The notes under the pieces are model-generated. The model saw only the letters and a program-made list of their open reading frames with translations, had not been told where the DNA came from and searched no databases. The position numbers and the translations under genes were made by a program. Positions 43,846-55,162 of a stretch of 64,000 nucleotides of DNA are shown one piece after another. The stretch covers positions 124,001 through 188,000 of the forward strand of contig JACGCK010000011.1 in assembly GCA_014925825.1 (NCBI GenBank), in the 5' to 3' direction. Numbering within the stretch: the stretch's first letter is position 1; every line of letters begins with the position of its first letter. The DNA is from Pholiota molesta (lineage: Eukaryota > Basidiomycota > Agaricomycetes > Agaricales > Strophariaceae).

Positions 43846-46500
43846 ATGTTTTCTTTCCTCGCCCGGCCGCGAGCCCTTGCCTTCGCTTTACTTCTTTTTA
43901 CATTGTTACCCTATTCTTGCGCATTCGAGGATTCTGTGTGTAAGCTCTACATCCCTTTCCATCACTTTCAATGCTGGTTGCTAATAGTCTGATTTTCTAG
44001 TCACGTCGTCTGTCACCTATTGCAATCCCCCAGAAACTCTCCTCATTCAACGTTTTGAACTCGCGTACTTCCCCGCAAATAACTCGGTTTCTTTCAATGT
44101 GTCTGCCGCGAGCGTTGTGCGTATTTCTACTAGTATGCTTTACGTTCCTTGCATCGCGTCTGATGGTCTTTGCGCAACATCTTAGCAAGCCAATGTCAAC
44201 GTTACAGCCAATCTTCTCCTTAATGTATACGGGATGAATCCCGTCAACGTCACTCTCGATTTATGTGGTATTTTGGGCGGGGCTCTATGCCCTCTACCAA
44301 TGTACAATTTCACTGGAGCAGATTCCATCACGCTACCCTCTGCCTTCAGTGTTGCGAAGTCAGTGCCAGGAATCGCGTATAAGATTCCGGATTTGGAAGG
44401 ATTCGCTCAATTGTCGTTGACGGAAATTCATACGGGCACTGTGAAAGCTTGTGTTCAACTCACTCTATCAAACGGACGCTCTGCGCATCAAACCGCGGTA
44501 GAATGGACCACTGGCGGAGTCGCGCTGGCGGTTCTGTTGATCGCCATCTGGCAGTCAACGTTACATCCCCAGGGAATTCTGCCTTTCCGTCTCCTTGAAC
44601 TCATGACTCTCTACCAAACCATCGCCAGTAGCTCCTTTCTCAATCTCAACTATCCTTCCGTCTATCGCGCGTTTGCATTGAATTTTTCCTGGGCCATGGG
44701 TCTCATTTCGGGTTCATCGATTCAGAACTCCATTAATCGAATGCGCCATCTCACAGGAGGTAACCTCGCCGATGCTATCGGTGGATCTGCCGTGAGTCTC
44801 GTCAATCGAAAACTCAGCCCATACAACTCGCCGGATTCCGATATCGTCAGCCAGTTTATGTCGACTGGATCTATTTTGACAAGATCACTTCCCGCTAATT
44901 TTATCGCCGCCGTCCATCCAAAATTAGTCACGTTTTTTTCTGCTGCCAATCGTGAAACGATTGTCAATGGACAAGTACAAACGGTTACTGCGGCCTCATC
45001 GAATGTCCTTCAAGCAGGTGTTCCAATTTACGTCAACACGCTCCATATTGCCACAGCAAACGCGTTCATGACGGCGTTCCTTTGTGCGTTGTGCATCCTT
45101 GGGGTCGCATCAACAGTATTCGCTCTGGGATGCGGGATGCTGCTTTTGGCAAAACGCGTATATTCACACAAACATCATAAAGGCGCGCTTGCCAGTTCTG
45201 ATTACAAGTCCTTCGTCCTGTCGTGGTATATTCGCATAGTAAGTCCACATCTGATATCTATCTCGAATTCCATCTCATGATTTGACAGGCGCTGGTGATG
45301 TTCTTCCCACTCATGATATTCATAATCTACCAATGGACCCTCAAAGATTCATGGTTATCTGTCCTCCTTTCTGTCATTTCCTTCATCGCTATTTCTGGGA
45401 CTATCTTATATCCCATCTACCTCGTCCTTCGAACGACGCGTCGGGAATCTCCCTTCGCTTTATATGCTCACAAATCGGAACAACTCGCGCGCAACGGTCC
45501 CCTCTACGCACAATATCGCCCAGAAAGATGCTACTTCTCAGGCCTTCTTCTCATTGCTTTCTTCCTCCGTGCTCTGTTCATAGCAGTTGCCCAACCTTCA
45601 GGCGAGGCACAACTCGCGTTGATGATCATTATCGAATCCACCTTGGTGCTGGCGCACTGTATTCTGAAGCCAGCAATGACCAGAGGCGGAGACGTATTCG
45701 GAAGCTATCTGGCCATTTGTCGACTTGTTTGTACTGCCCTGATGATTGCTTTCATCGAGAAACTGCAAGTTAAGGCCATTCCTCGTGTCGTCATTGGGAT
45801 TATAATTGCCTTGGCGTGGTCTATCGCCGTGCTCGTTATTATTGGCAATATCTCATGGAACGCAATCGCTGCTCTGAATATGAAACGCGACAGTCGTAGC
45901 AAGAATTCGTCTATATTGGAATCGCCTGCTGGATCTGAAGGGTCTATGTTAGAGAAGGGTGTCCGCGGAACATCGGATGGCAGTATCAGAAGCAACCCGA
46001 CAGAGAAGAACATGACGCAAACAGGTGGCTCGGCGGATAGCTTACGATATGTGGCCGAGAGTACGGGTGCCGAAGGTGTCGAAGAAGTTGCCCGAGGACG
46101 CCCGGTCAATCCAACACCAGAAAACAACATTCCTTTCGACCAATATAACTATGTTCCTTATCCAATTTCTCCGACCGGAACGACAATTAGCACAATGGAT
46201 CCTCCCAGCATATACTCTAGGGACTCTGGGACCCTCACTGTGGGGAGTCTATTGCCTCGAAGATGGAGTTTCTCGCTCAGTCACCCAGGTTCCCCAGCAA
46301 CCTCAAGTCATAATCGAAATTCGCTGACACCGTCTCCGATGCCTCCTTCATCACCCTCTGAAGCTGGCAGTCATAGTGGAGGTGTTTCCAGAAACACTTC
46401 TATAAGGATGCAACCACATCAACCAAGACACGAAGACATCCAGGAGGAAGAAGTAGCCGAGCCATCATCATCCAACACATTGCCGACACCACAAACATAG
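43846..46500 (+). CDS. TRP-like/Flc-family integral membrane protein
   Basis: Exons 43846-43939, 44001-44116, 44186-45238, 45289-46500 (824 aa, in frame). Signal peptide (MFSFLARPRALAFALLLFTL), then a lumenal ML-like lipid-binding domain (residues about 27-170) with paired Cys (VTYCNPPETL, LDLCGILGGALCPLP, TVKACVQLTL), then about nine hydrophobic segments of the fungal TRP domain (GVALAVLLIAIWQ, FALNFSWAMGLISG, VMFFPLMIFIIYQW, CRLVCTALMIAFI, ALAWSIAVLVIIGNI) and a long cytosolic Ser/Pro-rich tail. The family includes yeast Flc1-3, linked to FAD/haem import, calcium and wall integrity, and fission yeast Pkd2. Which branch it belongs to is not resolved. Paired with chitin synthase and chitinase in this window, a wall-related role is reasonable. 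Confidence 0.9.
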
Positions 46501-47374
46501 AATCTCGCTGTTACGATGGCGGGCACAGCCTAGAATCATATCTTCAATTTTCAACATTCATCCCCTTGGGCGCTCTAGGCGCATAGAGATCGGAATCTGC
46601 AACATCAATTCTGTATTTTTATTTTGCATCAATCATTTATTCCCCACATCCTTACATTCGTTACGATATTCTGCCTGGAAGATATCTTCCATATAACTTC
46701 TTTCTTGCACTACCTATGACGGTTGCAATGGATTTCTCACCTTTAATTAACGTTATTTTACTCAAATGGAATTGAAGCGTAATTAAACTCACTCACAAAT
46801 GTCTGCATGGACTCAAAACTATGTCTCGTCTCATCACCTACATGGCGATCATCAAACTGTTGTTATATCTATGTATCAATATAATATCCGTCTTTGCATC
46901 TACTGCCTAAATAAGAAATTATTCCTTGATCAGGAAACATTCTCTATGGCAGATACCAGTCCGAAATACGTATTTATTAACTTCTTGCAGTCGCGCGAAT
47001 TCTTACTCGCTTTCAGATGTATTCTGAGCAAATCCCGAGTAATTTCTGTACTTTCTGTACTTTCCTTTACTTTCACAGTAGTTATTTATATATGGAATTT
47101 TTGATGATAGGTACGTACGCCCACGTGCGCTGGACCTAATATTAATCTTATCAGCAGTACAACAAGTTATTAAGTAGTAGTAGTAGCACACCTTCATCGA
47201 TCATCTTGTATACTCATGCTCAATGCTCCCAATTTCCAAAGCTTGATAAAGTTCTCAGGGGTTGCCACTGCCCGCTAACCGTTATGTCGCTGACTAGAGC
47301 TCTTTTTAGCCATCATCGACTCCAGCCCGTTGATCTCTGATAACTGTCCTTTATCCCCGTCTTACCTCTTGAAA
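46501..47374. other. Intergenic region
   Basis: About 870 bp, AT-rich. A plus-strand frame at 46799-47104 has no features. A short TAG/GTA trinucleotide run lies at about 47172-47190. Confidence 0.4.
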
Positions 47375-47865
47375 ATGGGAGATATCGGCAATGGGGTTGC
47401 CTACCTTTGTGGCACATGTTGTAAGGCTCATTATCAACTTCGGCTCACACTATACCTAATTTTGGTCTGATAGGTGGTTTGAGAGATGCAGAAGTATCCG
47501 CAGATGGTTCACACTTCAGGACCGGGGGTAAACCCGATCCAAGAGAACGACAAATCGATGAAGAGTTCATGGCGCGCGACTATCGCAAAGATGCCAATGG
47601 CCGCTTCATCAGACAACCTACGCCAACGAGCTCTATCATGATGCTTCCTCGACAGCAGAGCGATGAATCAAGCCAACCTCGAAAAAAGATAGCGCCAATG
47701 AAGCCTGCAGAACCTGTTAATATAGGGTCAGGACCAAAAGCCGGTCCTGATCCTCAACCGACGTTAGAGAGCCCCTCTCTGTTGGGTTCGTTGGCAGGGG
47801 ACGTCTCGCAAAAAAAGACACCAAGAAATCCTATGGAGTTTACCGGTGTTCCTACTCCAGGATGA
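47375..47865 (+). CDS. Small uncharacterised protein with N-terminal Cys motif
   Basis: Exons 47375-47420 and 47474-47865 (145 aa, in frame). Begins MGDIGNGVAYLCGTCCGLRD, with three Cys in five residues and a Gly at position 2, a pattern compatible with lipidation (myristate and palmitate) and membrane attachment, though the myristoylation consensus is weak. The rest is polar and probably disordered (EEFMARDYRKDANGRFIRQP). I do not recognise a family. Splice signals and frame closure support it as a real gene. Confidence 0.65.
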
Positions 47866-48386
47866 TGCCTTCTGAACATTTTTGGTGTATATTACCAGCC
47901 AGGAAACGGCGCTCTTTGACCATGTAGCTAAGATGTCCATACCCTTCGCTGGTGATTGCCCTCTTACGAGTTTCGGCCAGTCATTGACACTGGTGCTCAG
48001 TCAGGCCTAGTTAGGCGCGGACTTGATATATTCTTTCGCCTTTGGGCGATTGTATGTTTTATTTACATCACGCCAGCATCGCCAGAAATGATACACGTAC
48101 TCAGCACGCATTATACTCTAGTAGACTCTAGTAGTCTTGAATTATAACTTCAGCCTTCTGCAAATGATGGTGGAAAAGGAAGTCTGAAAGATTTTTTGTA
48201 TTCTGCAAGTGATAAGAACGACTGGTTATTTTCAAAGTGGACAGCTATATACACATCTGCATATTTGCAAATAGAATCTATATGAACAAAGCCGAAGCTG
48301 AATAGTGGTACTTAGGTATATTACAAGATGCTATCCCAAAAAATAAAAAGGCTTGCAATGAGAGCTTCGCCTATGCCATGTTGGTT
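47866..48386. other. Convergent intergenic region
   Basis: About 520 bp between convergent genes. No features beyond presumed polyadenylation regions. Confidence 0.45.
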
Positions 48387-50505
48387 TTATGTGGCGTCAA
48401 TAGGAAAACCCACAACAGCCCTAATGGTGTCGGCGAAAAAGGCTTTTTCCGCAGCCTCTTCTTCGCTCGAACAAGACGTCTGAGGGCCGAACACGACCAA
48501 AATCAGCTCGTGCATCCGGCCATCTGAGAGCGACTGTGTCCAATCGATGATATCAGGTCTCGATGCCAGTTCCGACTGCTCCGCCTCAAGCTCGGCGCGC
48601 ATGCGCACCATCAGCGTCGCACACGCGAGCAGTAGCTCAAATTTAACCCGTAGAAGCAGGTCAGGAGCAGCCCAAGGGGTTTGGACTGTGCGTTGTGACT
48701 GTGCTGTGCGCGTTGTTCTAGAACGTCCATTCGCTTGCGACGGCGCTCCGAGGGACGCTTCATTCCTCGCTTGAACTTTTGCGAGCTTTGAAACGTCAGC
48801 AAAGGGCGGAAGACGTGGTCGAGGAGGTGGAGCAATGGTTATTGGAGTCGATAGAGATGTGTCATTTGTAGGAGTCGTTGCATTCGCGCTACTAGTACTG
48901 TCTGCAGGTAGAATTGCGACCGGTGTTGCGGACTCGACGGACTTTACAGGAGTCACGGGCTGAGGCGGTGTTGCGTCAGAAATATTGATTTCTTGAGGAG
49001 CAGATACTCTTGCGCTAGTCCGAGGTCTGGGTAAAATTCTAGGAGTTGGAGTTGGTCGCTTGAGGGCAGACACCAGTTGTGGTCTATCCGAGGTTGGATT
49101 CGGCGCGAACGGATTAACTTCATCAAACTTGTTGCTATTCGTGCTGGATCGACTGCTGGCTTTGGGCGCTTGATGAGGAATAGAAGAGGTCATAACACCA
49201 TCCAGATCCTGTAGAATTTTCTGACATAGTAGTATTTTAAATGCAAGGGTGGCAGATGTGCTGGACAGAAGAGAGAAGAGCCTAGTCAAAGGGTGAGGAG
49301 ACGGGCTAGAATCAGTAGACAGGTCTTGAGGTCTGGAGGGTGAATTTCGAGATGATGTTCCGATAGAGGAAGAGGAAGCGAACTGGGCCAGTGCAGTCGA
49401 TGCAAGTGAAGAGACGTTTAGGTACGGTGTTTGTGACAGATCAATGAACTATAAAATGATTGATGATTGATCAGTTATAAAATCAGGATTAGAGATGCGA
49501 CCTACAAGATTCAGAAGACGCAAGCCGATTCGTTGGCGTCTCCAGTCAGATTGTTGGATTGCAAAAGCAACGATTTTGAGAGGTTCAGATGCGTCCCAAC
49601 GGGTATTGGTATTGAGAGGAGGCGGGGGGAGTTGTCTGAGTAATAAAGGGGAGTATTTATCTAAAACGAACGCGCGCCAGAGTGAGCTAGCCAGACTTGG
49701 ATGAACAAGAAAAAGACATACGCATGCTTTTGAATTGCGTTACTTCCGCATCTTTCTCAAATAGCGCTACAAGCCATTCCAAAAGAAACCATGAATCTTC
49801 CCCAACTACTTTAGTGTCTCCCACCTCCGTATTCATATTGAACGAGGCATCTCTTCCTAGTGAACGCATGCTGCTTCCTTTCCGCACCTTAGGCGTCCCA
49901 AATATCTGCATTGCGCGATTGGCGTAGCCTTCTTTTAGGAGTTCCCAAACACTGCGCGCGTTTCTGATGGCAGCGGATTGATTGTATATAGGACTGTCCA
50001 AGTAGTCGAAGGCGAACTGTGCGCCACCTTCACCGCCTATGCTGACTTGCCGCCTGACTTCTGTGTCAGGGTAACTGGCAAGGCTGTCGCAATATCCTGC
50101 GGAGAGTTCGTAGATATAAATGCAAAAAGAAGGTTCTGAGATGCCAAGACAGTTTGGGGCGACAGGACGAGAGCAGATTTTGATTGTTTGACTATTTTGC
50201 GAGGAGATTGGAGTAGGAGCGCCGCAGAATCGCGGACGGGATCAGTCCCAGATTCATCCAGACGTACTTCATGAGAGTTGGAATGAAGCGCAATGAACAA
50301 GAGATGCAGAATGTGTATTCTATGAGTATATTAGCGCGAATCAGAATGGAAAAAGAGGACGTCTACATTGATGGTTTGTGGTCTGGCGAACGCAGCTGGT
50401 CGAGCATAGCAATTCCGCTTTCGAATTGGGCTTCCTCAAGAGCATTGTCTACAATTTGGCGCAGGTACTTGCCCATTTCTGGGGTGGCATTCTGGCTTGC
50501 CATGG
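48387..50505 (-). CDS. Uncharacterised helical/disordered protein (one frame break)
   Basis: Start ATG at 50505 (MASQNATPEMGKYLRQIVDN), stop at 48387, at least five exons. The N-terminal 300 residues look alpha-helical (NALEEAQFESGIAMLDQL, IIHILHLLFIALHSNSHEVR, IRNARSVWELLKEGYANRAM). A middle disordered Pro/Thr/Ser-rich region (PTPTPRILPRPRTSARV) is followed by a helical end (LLLACATLMVRMRAELEAEQ). Frame changes near 50077: with one extra base the text reads DIATALASYPDTEVRRQVSI and continues into the next block. I do not recognise the family and do not assign a function. It is divergent from the CUE gene, with 133 bp between start codons. Confidence 0.65.
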
Positions 50506-50638
50506 TGCGGTAATGAAAAAGTGTGGTCACTGTGGAAAGACGCGTCCTAATGAAGTGTCACGCGCGGTCACGCCCACGGGACCAAAGCGCAGCTTGCAGC
50601 CTGAGCTATGTACGGATGCTGTTACACCTTCTACTACC
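50506..50638. promoter_or_regulatory. Divergent promoter (133 bp)
   Basis: The only DNA between the start codons of the uncharacterised gene (minus, 50505) and the CUE gene (plus, 50639). It must hold both core promoters and 5' leaders; an in-frame upstream ATG at 50513 also exists for the CUE gene. No TATA box is evident. Confidence 0.55.
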
Positions 50639-52057
50639 ATGACAGAGCATACTGAAAACCCGTTCCAGCAATCTAATAGTCCCCCGGCTATCCCACCCAG
50701 TCAATCTTTTGCCTCAGATGCTACAGCCTCGAGTCCGCCTCCGGCGCGTCTTGTGAGATCACAGTCTCCTAGTCCGTCGCCATCAGCAGCTGCTATAAAC
50801 GACAATCCACCTACACCCCACCTAGATGACGAACAAGAACGAGAAACCGTTAATGACCCAAGGGTTATCGCACTTCGTGGAATGTTCCCTGACTACGACG
50901 ATCTTATCTTGTGCGCTCTTCCTACCATCCTTTCGTTGAAAGCTCATTAGTCCAATTAAATCGTTTATCCAGGCAGTCTGTGCTTCAATCCGTTGGCGGA
51001 AATCAGGACCGTGCAATCGATGCCCTGCTTGGAATGAGTGATCCCGACTATCGCAGTGAAGCACCTGCACCAGTCGCTCCCCAGGCCCCTGCATTCGTAA
51101 GTCAATCCTCTGGCCGCTTTTAATTTCTGTATTCATGCATGCTGTATTTACAGTCGCAAGAAGAGCTGGATGAACAATTTGCTCGTCAACTTGCCTTACA
51201 AGACCAACAACGGGAAACAGAACAGTGGATCCAAGCGCACGGAGGCGCCCAGCCTACACCTACGGTTTATCAATCGACCCGCCCAAATGCGCGTCAGGGG
51301 TGGAGCCCTCAGCCTGCCCAAGGACAGGACAGGCCGGGCGAGTTTCAAGAACAGCTAAGCAAGTTCGCAGAGAGTGAGTAACACTGCCGAGTTGATGTCT
51401 GCGCACTCCTGCGGCCCGCTAACGAAATGCTTCTTCTTTTCGCCTTGTCTTTTTGTTTTGTTTTGGTGCTTACCTGCAGCCGGAAAGAAGACGATAGGAA
51501 ATATCTTCTCCAAGGTCAAAGCCAAGATTCAAGAACTCGAACAGGGACGACCTGTTGCGGGACAAGGGTCTGGAATACAGCAACAAGGATGGAATTCGCC
51601 GCCTACGGGAGGCTATATTTCACCTCCGCAATCGCAGCAACAACAGCCTGCTTATTATGATCCTAATCCTCAGCAGAGAACCTCGGGGCCCGCGCGGATA
51701 TCACCTCCCTTAGAAGGTTATGATCTCAGCGGCCCAGCAACATCCTCCTCTCCTCCTGTCCAGACAACGACTTCGCAACTCCGATCCGAGCCTTCTCCAC
51801 AGCCTATTACTGTGCCTCCCCCCCAGCCTGGACCTACTTTGGACGGTGGAAAACTGGGCCTTCTCCCAAAGCGGCCAGTGACTTTGCTACGCGATCCTGC
51901 TGCGCCTAATAATGCTTCAGGTGCTCCGGGTGCGTCAGCAACGCCCGCAGCACCTGCCAACCCCGTTTATCATGATGATGATTACGACGACGACGATGGT
52001 CTGGAATATGCGGAGAATCCCTTTGAATCTGAACATACCGGTCCAAGCAAGAAATGA
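50639..52057 (+). CDS. CUE-domain ubiquitin-binding protein (Cue5-like)
   Basis: Exons 50639-50910, 50973-51096, 51154-51373, 51480-52057 (397 aa, in frame). The CUE domain spans about residues 78-120: PRVIALRGMFPDYDDLILQS then VLQSVGGNQDRAIDALLGM, with the MFP and terminal LL motifs that contact ubiquitin. Next come a charged helix (EELDEQFARQLALQDQQRET) and a long Pro/Gln/Ser-rich tail with an acidic end (YHDDDYDDDDGLEYAENPF). Two NPF motifs (ENPFQ near the start, ENPFE near the end) could bind EH-domain endocytic proteins. Yeast Cue5 links ubiquitinated cargo to autophagy. The start at MTEHTENPF is preferred to the ATG at 50513 because the extra residues look non-native and approach the divergent gene. 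Confidence 0.87.
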
Positions 52058-52572
52058 ACAGAATTTGACTGTATTCTGCAGGCAGGGAAGGGCAGAGAGT
52101 GTAAATTTAGCAAGCTGTACGTAGACGGTGTGGATGTGTGGACTCTCTTTGGATGGTTATCAATTACAGAACCAAGGACCGTATATTTATTGGATAAGGT
52201 ATATATCATTCGTGTAGGATTATTTTCTTGCATTTGGGCAGTATGTATGAACCCCTTATACTGTTGTTAGGGATTTGAGCTCTTGGGAGAAAACCAGCCT
52301 GGCTTGAGATGCATTGTATTATGTGAGCATTCTGTATGCGATAAGTTAGGATACAAGTGCTGCGCAATGCAAATACGGAGGTATCGAAGATGATATTGAA
52401 GACGATGTTGAGGAAGTCCAGGACGTGAATAAAAAGAATCACGAAAGGAGAGTTTTAGCGACGGCGTAGTTACTAGTTACAATGTTCTTCATTCGAGCTT
52501 TCAGAGCGCCTAAACGCACGTCGGAGATCTGTCATTAACTTCATCCAATCCAAAGAGCACAGTTTGATGATT
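52058..52572. other. Convergent intergenic region
   Basis: About 515 bp between convergent genes; AT-rich, nothing recognised. Confidence 0.45.
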
Positions 52573-53670
52573 TCAATGTACGAAAGGAGAAACGACAGCC
52601 TGGGCGACCTGTACACTTGAGGAAGCCGCAAAGTCGCCAGCAGAGCCGACCATGAGAAGTCCCACTAAAGAATGGTCAGTAAAGAGCTCCAAATCCAAGC
52701 AGAGAGCGTACCAATCAAACCGAAAAGTCCCAATATGCTTCCGAAGACTTCTACTACCAGGATTTTCACAAACAAGTCTGGATCCGCAGCATCGGCGAGG
52801 GCAGCCGTCGAGCCTGTGATGCCGACACAGATACCACATAGAAGGTTGCATGCACCAACGGTAAGACCACCCCAGAAGAGGGCAAAGCCAGTGAAATAGT
52901 TTGCTGGAGTGTACAGCTGTGCGGAGGCGAGTGGGGCAAGTTTGGCAGAGTAGACAATCCCAATAATCTACGAATGCATAGGTCAGCATATAATGCGTGA
53001 AATGACCTGTCAAAGCACGTACGACACCATAGATAGCAACAACCTCGCAGAAGATGATGCTATACAAGAATTGATTACATGATAGTCAGTAAACTATAGG
53101 TAGACAGACAGAGAGCATATCGAAATAAGCACCTAATCAAATTCTTCGTTGTAATTCGGGGTGTGCGCACACCTCCACCGAGGATAGACGCGCCAGTGAT
53201 GAAGATTCCCCTGTTATGACGGAATCTAAGGTTAAGGAACACAGACAACCATATAGAAAACGAGAACGTACCATCCAGCGCCTAACACACTGAGCCCAAT
53301 GCAAAGACCGATTCCCGTTGCTCCCCATGCATAAGGACTAGATTCTTCGAGAAAACGACCAACGTTGAATGCTTCTCCGGAGCCTAGTGACGTAGGGATG
53401 GTATTACAGACGCAGAGCCAGTGTTGATGACACGAGTAAATGGTTTACGAGCCAACATTTGAGGAATTGAAATCATATTCATGCCAAGGCAAGAGGAGGG
53501 GAGGCACATATGGACAGAGGCAAGATACAAGGACGATGTCGTCAGAACTGGGACGCTGGCTACAAATTAAATTAACTGAAAGTCCACGTACCTGTGAAAA
53601 GAACATAGAGAGCGATGACAATTACGATAAATGTGGGCAAGCCGTACGAGTAATATGACAGATAGCCCAT
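52573..53670 (-). CDS. VMA16: V-type ATPase proteolipid subunit c''
   Basis: Start ATG at 53670 ([20 protein letters not shown]), stop at 52573, about five to six exons. Five hydrophobic helices: the N-terminal one, then [20 protein letters not shown], the helix with the proton-binding Glu ([12 protein letters not shown]), [20 protein letters not shown] and a last helix ending [20 protein letters not shown]. The extra N-terminal helix and the Glu in the third helix distinguish subunit c'' (Vma16) from c (Vma3) and c' (Vma11). It forms part of the membrane rotor that acidifies vacuoles and Golgi. Divergent from the Arl3-type gene with 129 bp between them. Confidence 0.93.
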
Positions 53671-53799
53671 GGTAAAGGAATGGTCGACAACGGGGTCGAT
53701 GAACAAGAGAGGTGCACGTTGTTTGGCTCTGTGGCAGTTGATGCCAGTCAATAATTCCGTCGCGGCGTTGCCGCAGCTCCTCAACGTCCAAGTACTGCA
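53671..53799. promoter_or_regulatory. Divergent promoter (129 bp)
   Basis: Separates the V-ATPase c'' start (53670, minus) from the Arl3-type GTPase start (53800, plus). It is too short for two independent promoters, so both genes probably share it. A minus-strand frame runs through it but has no family content. Confidence 0.55.
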
Positions 53800-54946
53800 A
53801 TGTATCATCTCCTAAAAGGCCTCCATGAACATCTCACAAGGTATATCAATTTTTCTTATAGGCAGAAGAAATCTCGACTTATTGGGTCTCTAGGAAGGAG
53901 GAATTCTCCGTGATCATCATCGGTCTTGATGGTGCAGGCAAAACCGTGCGTTGAACATCGTCTATCGCGGTCGAGGCCACATTCATTCAGACAGCAGCAT
54001 CCATGATATCCATATATCCCACATATACGCGTGTCTGCATTATAATTCCTCCTCCAGACCTTCCTCGAGAAGATCAAGACACTCTACAATGACGTCCCTG
54101 GTCTTTCTCCAGACAAAATTGGCCCAACCGTAGGACAAAATAGTACGCGCATATTCCTTCATTAGTCCGCATAACAAGCATTTAAACATATTCGGACCAG
54201 CGGGAACTATTGTCCTTCCCTCTACCATCCTTCAATTTTGGGATTTAGGAGGTCAACGTGGAATCCGCAACATATGGTATCGATATTATGGTGACTGTCA
54301 TGCTGTTGTATATGTCATCGATGCAGAAGATCGCGAACGTTTGAGTGAAGGTTGGGAAGTATTCGGTGCGCTTATCGCCTATTCCTCATTCACAATGTAA
54401 CTGACACCGAATAACAGATGGTGTACTTTCAAACCCACAAATATTAGGCGTACCTCTCCTTCTGGTAGCAAATAAACAAGATTCTCCGAATAGTCTTTCT
54501 GTAGACGAGATTAGACATGATTATGAGGACTGGTATCAACGCAAGATGGAGAGCGCTCGCAGAACAAGATACGGCGAAGCTGATCACAACAGCGATCAAG
54601 CAATGCGAAGGGAACGAATAGCAAGTCTTGATGTCATGGGTATTTCGGCTCTGGAAGGGTATGTTTCCTTTCTCTTTGTATTTCAAACATTACATGCACA
54701 TTTTTATTCCACCCGCTTCTCTGCCTTATACTCCAACAAGCTCACATTAATTTTGATTCGCCGAAATAGAACAGGTGTAAGAGCTGCCATAGACTGGCTT
54801 TTTATTCGGGTGCAAAACAGTCGCAGGTATGTTCTTTCGCTGCTAAGTCGCCGCCTTAGTGCTCTGGTGCTATACATATCATGCGACGAGATATTCATGT
54901 TTTTATGTCATCCAGAGACGTGAAGAACTCTGCAGGACCCTCATAG
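53800..54946 (+). CDS. ARL3: Arf-like GTPase, Arl3/ARFRP1 type
   Basis: Seven exons: 53800-53840, 53894-53945, 54058-54142, 54201-54365, 54418-54658, 54770-54826, 54916-54946 (223 aa, in frame). The N-terminus MYHLLKGLHEHL matches the ARFRP1/Arl3 start, which is acetylated (not myristoylated) for Golgi targeting. G1 is GLDGAGKT (family usually GLDNAGKT), switch I GPTVGQNIGTIV-like, G3 WDLGGQRGIRNIWYRYY, G4 NKQD, G5 region ISALEGTGV. The protein controls trans-Golgi to endosome traffic upstream of Arl1. An insertion rich in Arg and charged residues (RKMESARRTRYGEADHNSDQ) before G5 is longer than in yeast. Confidence 0.93.
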
Positions 54947-55162
54947 CAATGGAGGCCCTCTGATGGTCTACTGGTTCTTTTCGATTTGACTTTCTCTTTT
55001 GATTGTTTACCATGTTGTATTATATTGCACATTCAAGGTCTCAGATTCGGTTCACCACAATTTACAATTGATCTATGCAAAAATAATATGCAATGGTATG
55101 CGATAAATACCCTTCCGACACCAGTATAACTTATAAAAGATTGGCAAGTGAATAACTGATCC

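Noticed and set aside
46799..47104. Plus-strand 101-codon frame
   Set aside because: AT-rich intergenic sequence, no family features.
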